Source of the DNA: Pseudomonadota bacterium
GTDB taxonomy: Bacteria > Pseudomonadota > Gammaproteobacteria > Xanthomonadales > Xanthomonadaceae
Direction of reading: 5' to 3'
NCBI GenBank assembly: GCA_023453655.1
Contig: JAEXTE010000169.1
Span: forward strand, 1 to 7,099
Length of the DNA stretch: 7,099 bases
In this document: positions 6,215-7,099 of the stretch, piece by piece
Position numbering within the stretch: the stretch's first letter is position 1
How the letters are laid out: the number at the start of each line of letters is the position of its first letter
The notes under the pieces: model-generated
Seen by the model: the letters and a program-made list of their open reading frames with translations, nothing else
Databases searched by the model: none
What the model was told of the DNA's origin: nothing
Position numbers and translations under genes: made by a program

Positions 6215-6787
6215 TCAGGGGACGCGGCGCAGCCCGCAGGACGCCAGAACCCGCGGCCAGGGAAACAGCGGGCCGGGATCGCGCTTGCGCGCCACCAGCA
6301 CGCTCGGATCGTCGGTGGCCGGCACCCGTTCGGTATCCAGGTCCTCGTGTCCGGCGATGCAGGCCAGCGCGGGCAGGGCGGTGCGCAGCCGGTCGAGCAG
6401 CCCGAGCAGCGCTGCGATCTGCGGCTCGGGATAGGCTTCTTCCATCGCCTGGTGGCCGGCGTCGAGCCAGTGCGGCCAGCGTCCGCGGTTGACCAGTTCG
6501 ATGCCCACCGAGCTGGCGTTGCGTCCGCGCACGTGGTGTGCGATGCGGGTGGCCGGCACGTACTCGACGACGCGCCCGTCGCGGTCGATGTACCAGTGCC
6601 CGCTGTTGCCGGTGCCGCTGTCGGAATACAGCAAGCGCTCGCCGTACTCGCGCGCGGTGGCCAGGTCGGGAAGTTCGGTGCAGTGGATTACCACCAGTTC
6701 GACGGCCTCCACCGGACGCGAGCCGAGGCGCTCGACATAGGGCAGGTGATGGCGTTCGATGCCCGTGTCGTCGGTGAGTGGCGGCAT
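6215..6787 (-). CDS. N-acetylmuramoyl-L-alanine amidase, AmpD-like (amidase_2), 190 aa
   Basis: A zinc amidase that cleaves between N-acetylmuramic acid and L-Ala of muropeptides. The amidase_2 pattern is clear: VELVVIHCTE (29-38, zinc ligand His35), GHWYIDRDGRVVEYVP (63-78), the GIELVN segment (95-100, Glu97 as in AmpD-type enzymes), AGHEDLDTERV (145-155, zinc ligand His147) and KRDPGPLFPW (168-177, Lys168 and zinc ligand Asp170). There is no signal peptide, which suggests a cytosolic role in recycling anhydro-muropeptides, as AmpD does. The spacing from His147 to Asp170 (23 residues) is longer than the 10 of E. coli AmpD, so it is a distinct branch and I do not assign the symbol ampD. The start at 6787 has no RBS but lies 6 nt after a TAGCAT hexamer. 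It is the first gene of the minus-strand run and is divergent from the MOSC gene by 22 bp. Confidence 0.92.
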   Translation of the reverse strand: MPPLTDDTGIERHHLPYVERLGSRPVEAVELVVIHCTELPDLATAREYGERLLYSDSGTGNSGHWYIDRDGRVVEYVPATRIAHHVRGRNASSVGIELVNRGRWPHWLDAGHQAMEEAYPEPQIAALLGLLDRLRTALPALACIAGHEDLDTERVPATDDPSVLVARKRDPGPLFPWPRVLASCGLRRVP

Positions 6788-6809
6788 CGGCCGATGCTAG
6801 CATTGCGCG
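6788..6809. promoter_or_regulatory. Symmetric divergent promoter region with 10-bp palindrome
   Basis: The whole gap between two divergent start codons is 22 bp. At its centre lies the perfect palindrome ATGCTAGCAT (6794-6803). It presents TAGCAT, a 4-of-6 match to a -10 box, on both strands, each ending exactly 6 nt before an ATG: the amidase ATG at 6787 and the MOSC ATG at 6810. Neither start has a Shine-Dalgarno, so both mRNAs are probably leaderless, and the two -10 boxes overlap by 2 bp. The -35 matches are weak on both strands and would lie inside the opposite coding regions. The palindrome could instead be an operator. Confidence 0.6.
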
Positions 6810-7099
6810 ATGAAAATGCCGCCGCCTGGAACCGACCTGCACCGCCTCATGACCAGGTTCCCGCGCGCCGGAACGGTCGACTGGATCGGCCTGCGTCCCG
6901 CGCGCGACGTGCCGATGCGCGAGGTGGACGCGGTCGAAGCGGTGGCCGGTGCCGGGCTGGTGGGCGACCGTTACGGCGGCGGCAGCGGCAAGCGCGGCGT
7001 GACCCTGATCCAGGCCGAGCACCTGCCTGCGATCGCCGCGCTGGCCGGCCACGCGGCGGTCGCGCCGGCGCCGCTGCGACGCAACCTGGTGGTCTCCGG
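6810..7099 (+). CDS. MOSC domain-containing protein, 5' part only
   Basis: An open frame from the ATG at 6810 runs without a stop to the window edge, giving 96 residues. Residues 40-96 match the start of a MOSC domain: VDAVEAVAGAGLVGDRYGGG (39-58), GKRGVTLIQAEHLPAIA (60-76) and the PLRRNLVVS segment (88-96), the pattern of molybdenum-cofactor-sulfurase C-terminal domain proteins. Such stand-alone proteins are thought to bind or transfer sulfur or Moco; the conserved Cys expected in the second half lies outside the window, so catalytic competence cannot be judged. An alternative ATG at 6816 is possible, but 6810 fits the symmetric promoter arrangement with the amidase gene. There is no Shine-Dalgarno before the ATG. 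Confidence 0.88.
   Translation, partial: MKMPPPGTDLHRLMTRFPRAGTVDWIGLRPARDVPMREVDAVEAVAGAGLVGDRYGGGSGKRGVTLIQAEHLPAIAALAGHAAVAPAPLRRNLVVS

Noticed and set aside
4441..6492. 683-codon open frame on the plus strand opposite tesB, the DUF2007-like gene and part of the amidase gene
   Set aside because: It is antisense to recognisable genes, has an Arg/Ala/Gly-dominated composition with no visible domain, and reflects the lack of stop codons in very GC-rich DNA.
1..7099. CRISPR arrays, insertion sequences, tRNA or rRNA genes, phage or defence genes
   Set aside because: Reading both strands shows no regularly spaced repeats, transposase motifs, terminal inverted repeats, RNA gene signatures or phage proteins; the window looks like ordinary chromosomal backbone.

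Overview
The window is very GC-rich (roughly 70% by eye), with tightly packed genes whose codons mostly end in G or C. The gene content and protein styles (Bpt leucyltransferase, an EF-hand exported protein, TesB, an AmpD-like amidase, a small DUF2007-like/membrane protein next to a sigma factor) suggest a gammaproteobacterium of the Xanthomonadaceae/Lysobacteraceae (Lysobacter, Luteimonas or Xanthomonas relatives). That placement is inference from family resemblance, not from a search.

Layout. (1) 15-359 (+) is a small unrecognised protein that may be the last gene of an operon entering from the left. (2) 373-2333 (-) is a two-gene operon: bpt (N-end-rule Asp/Glu leucyltransferase), then a lipoprotein of the endonuclease/exonuclease/phosphatase (EEP) superfamily whose ATG overlaps the bpt stop as ATGA. 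(3) 2334-2487 is a divergent intergenic gap with an inverted repeat. (4) 2488-3168 (+) is an exported protein with six canonical EF-hand loops, followed by a clear intrinsic terminator at 3193-3220. (5) 3225-6787 (-) is a co-directional run read from right to left: AmpD-like amidase, tesB, a DUF2007-like protein with one membrane segment, and an ECF-type sigma factor with a C-terminal membrane extension. Gaps in this run are 40-55 nt. (6) 6810 to the window end (+) is the start of a MOSC-domain protein, divergent from the amidase.

Most genes look like housekeeping or envelope functions: cytosolic protein-degradation tagging (bpt), peptidoglycan recycling or turnover (amidase), acyl-CoA hydrolysis (tesB) and calcium binding in the periplasm (EF-hand protein). 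The most interesting parts are the sigma factor fused to about four predicted membrane helices beside a membrane-anchored DUF2007-like protein, which could form a signalling pair, and the start-codon contexts. The 22-bp gap between the amidase and MOSC genes holds a 10-bp palindrome that places the same hexamer, TAGCAT, exactly 6 nt before both ATGs. tesB has a perfect TATAAT 7 nt before its ATG. None of these three starts has a Shine-Dalgarno sequence, so leaderless mRNAs are likely. I saw no CRISPR array, insertion sequence, tRNA, rRNA or clear defence or biosynthetic system.
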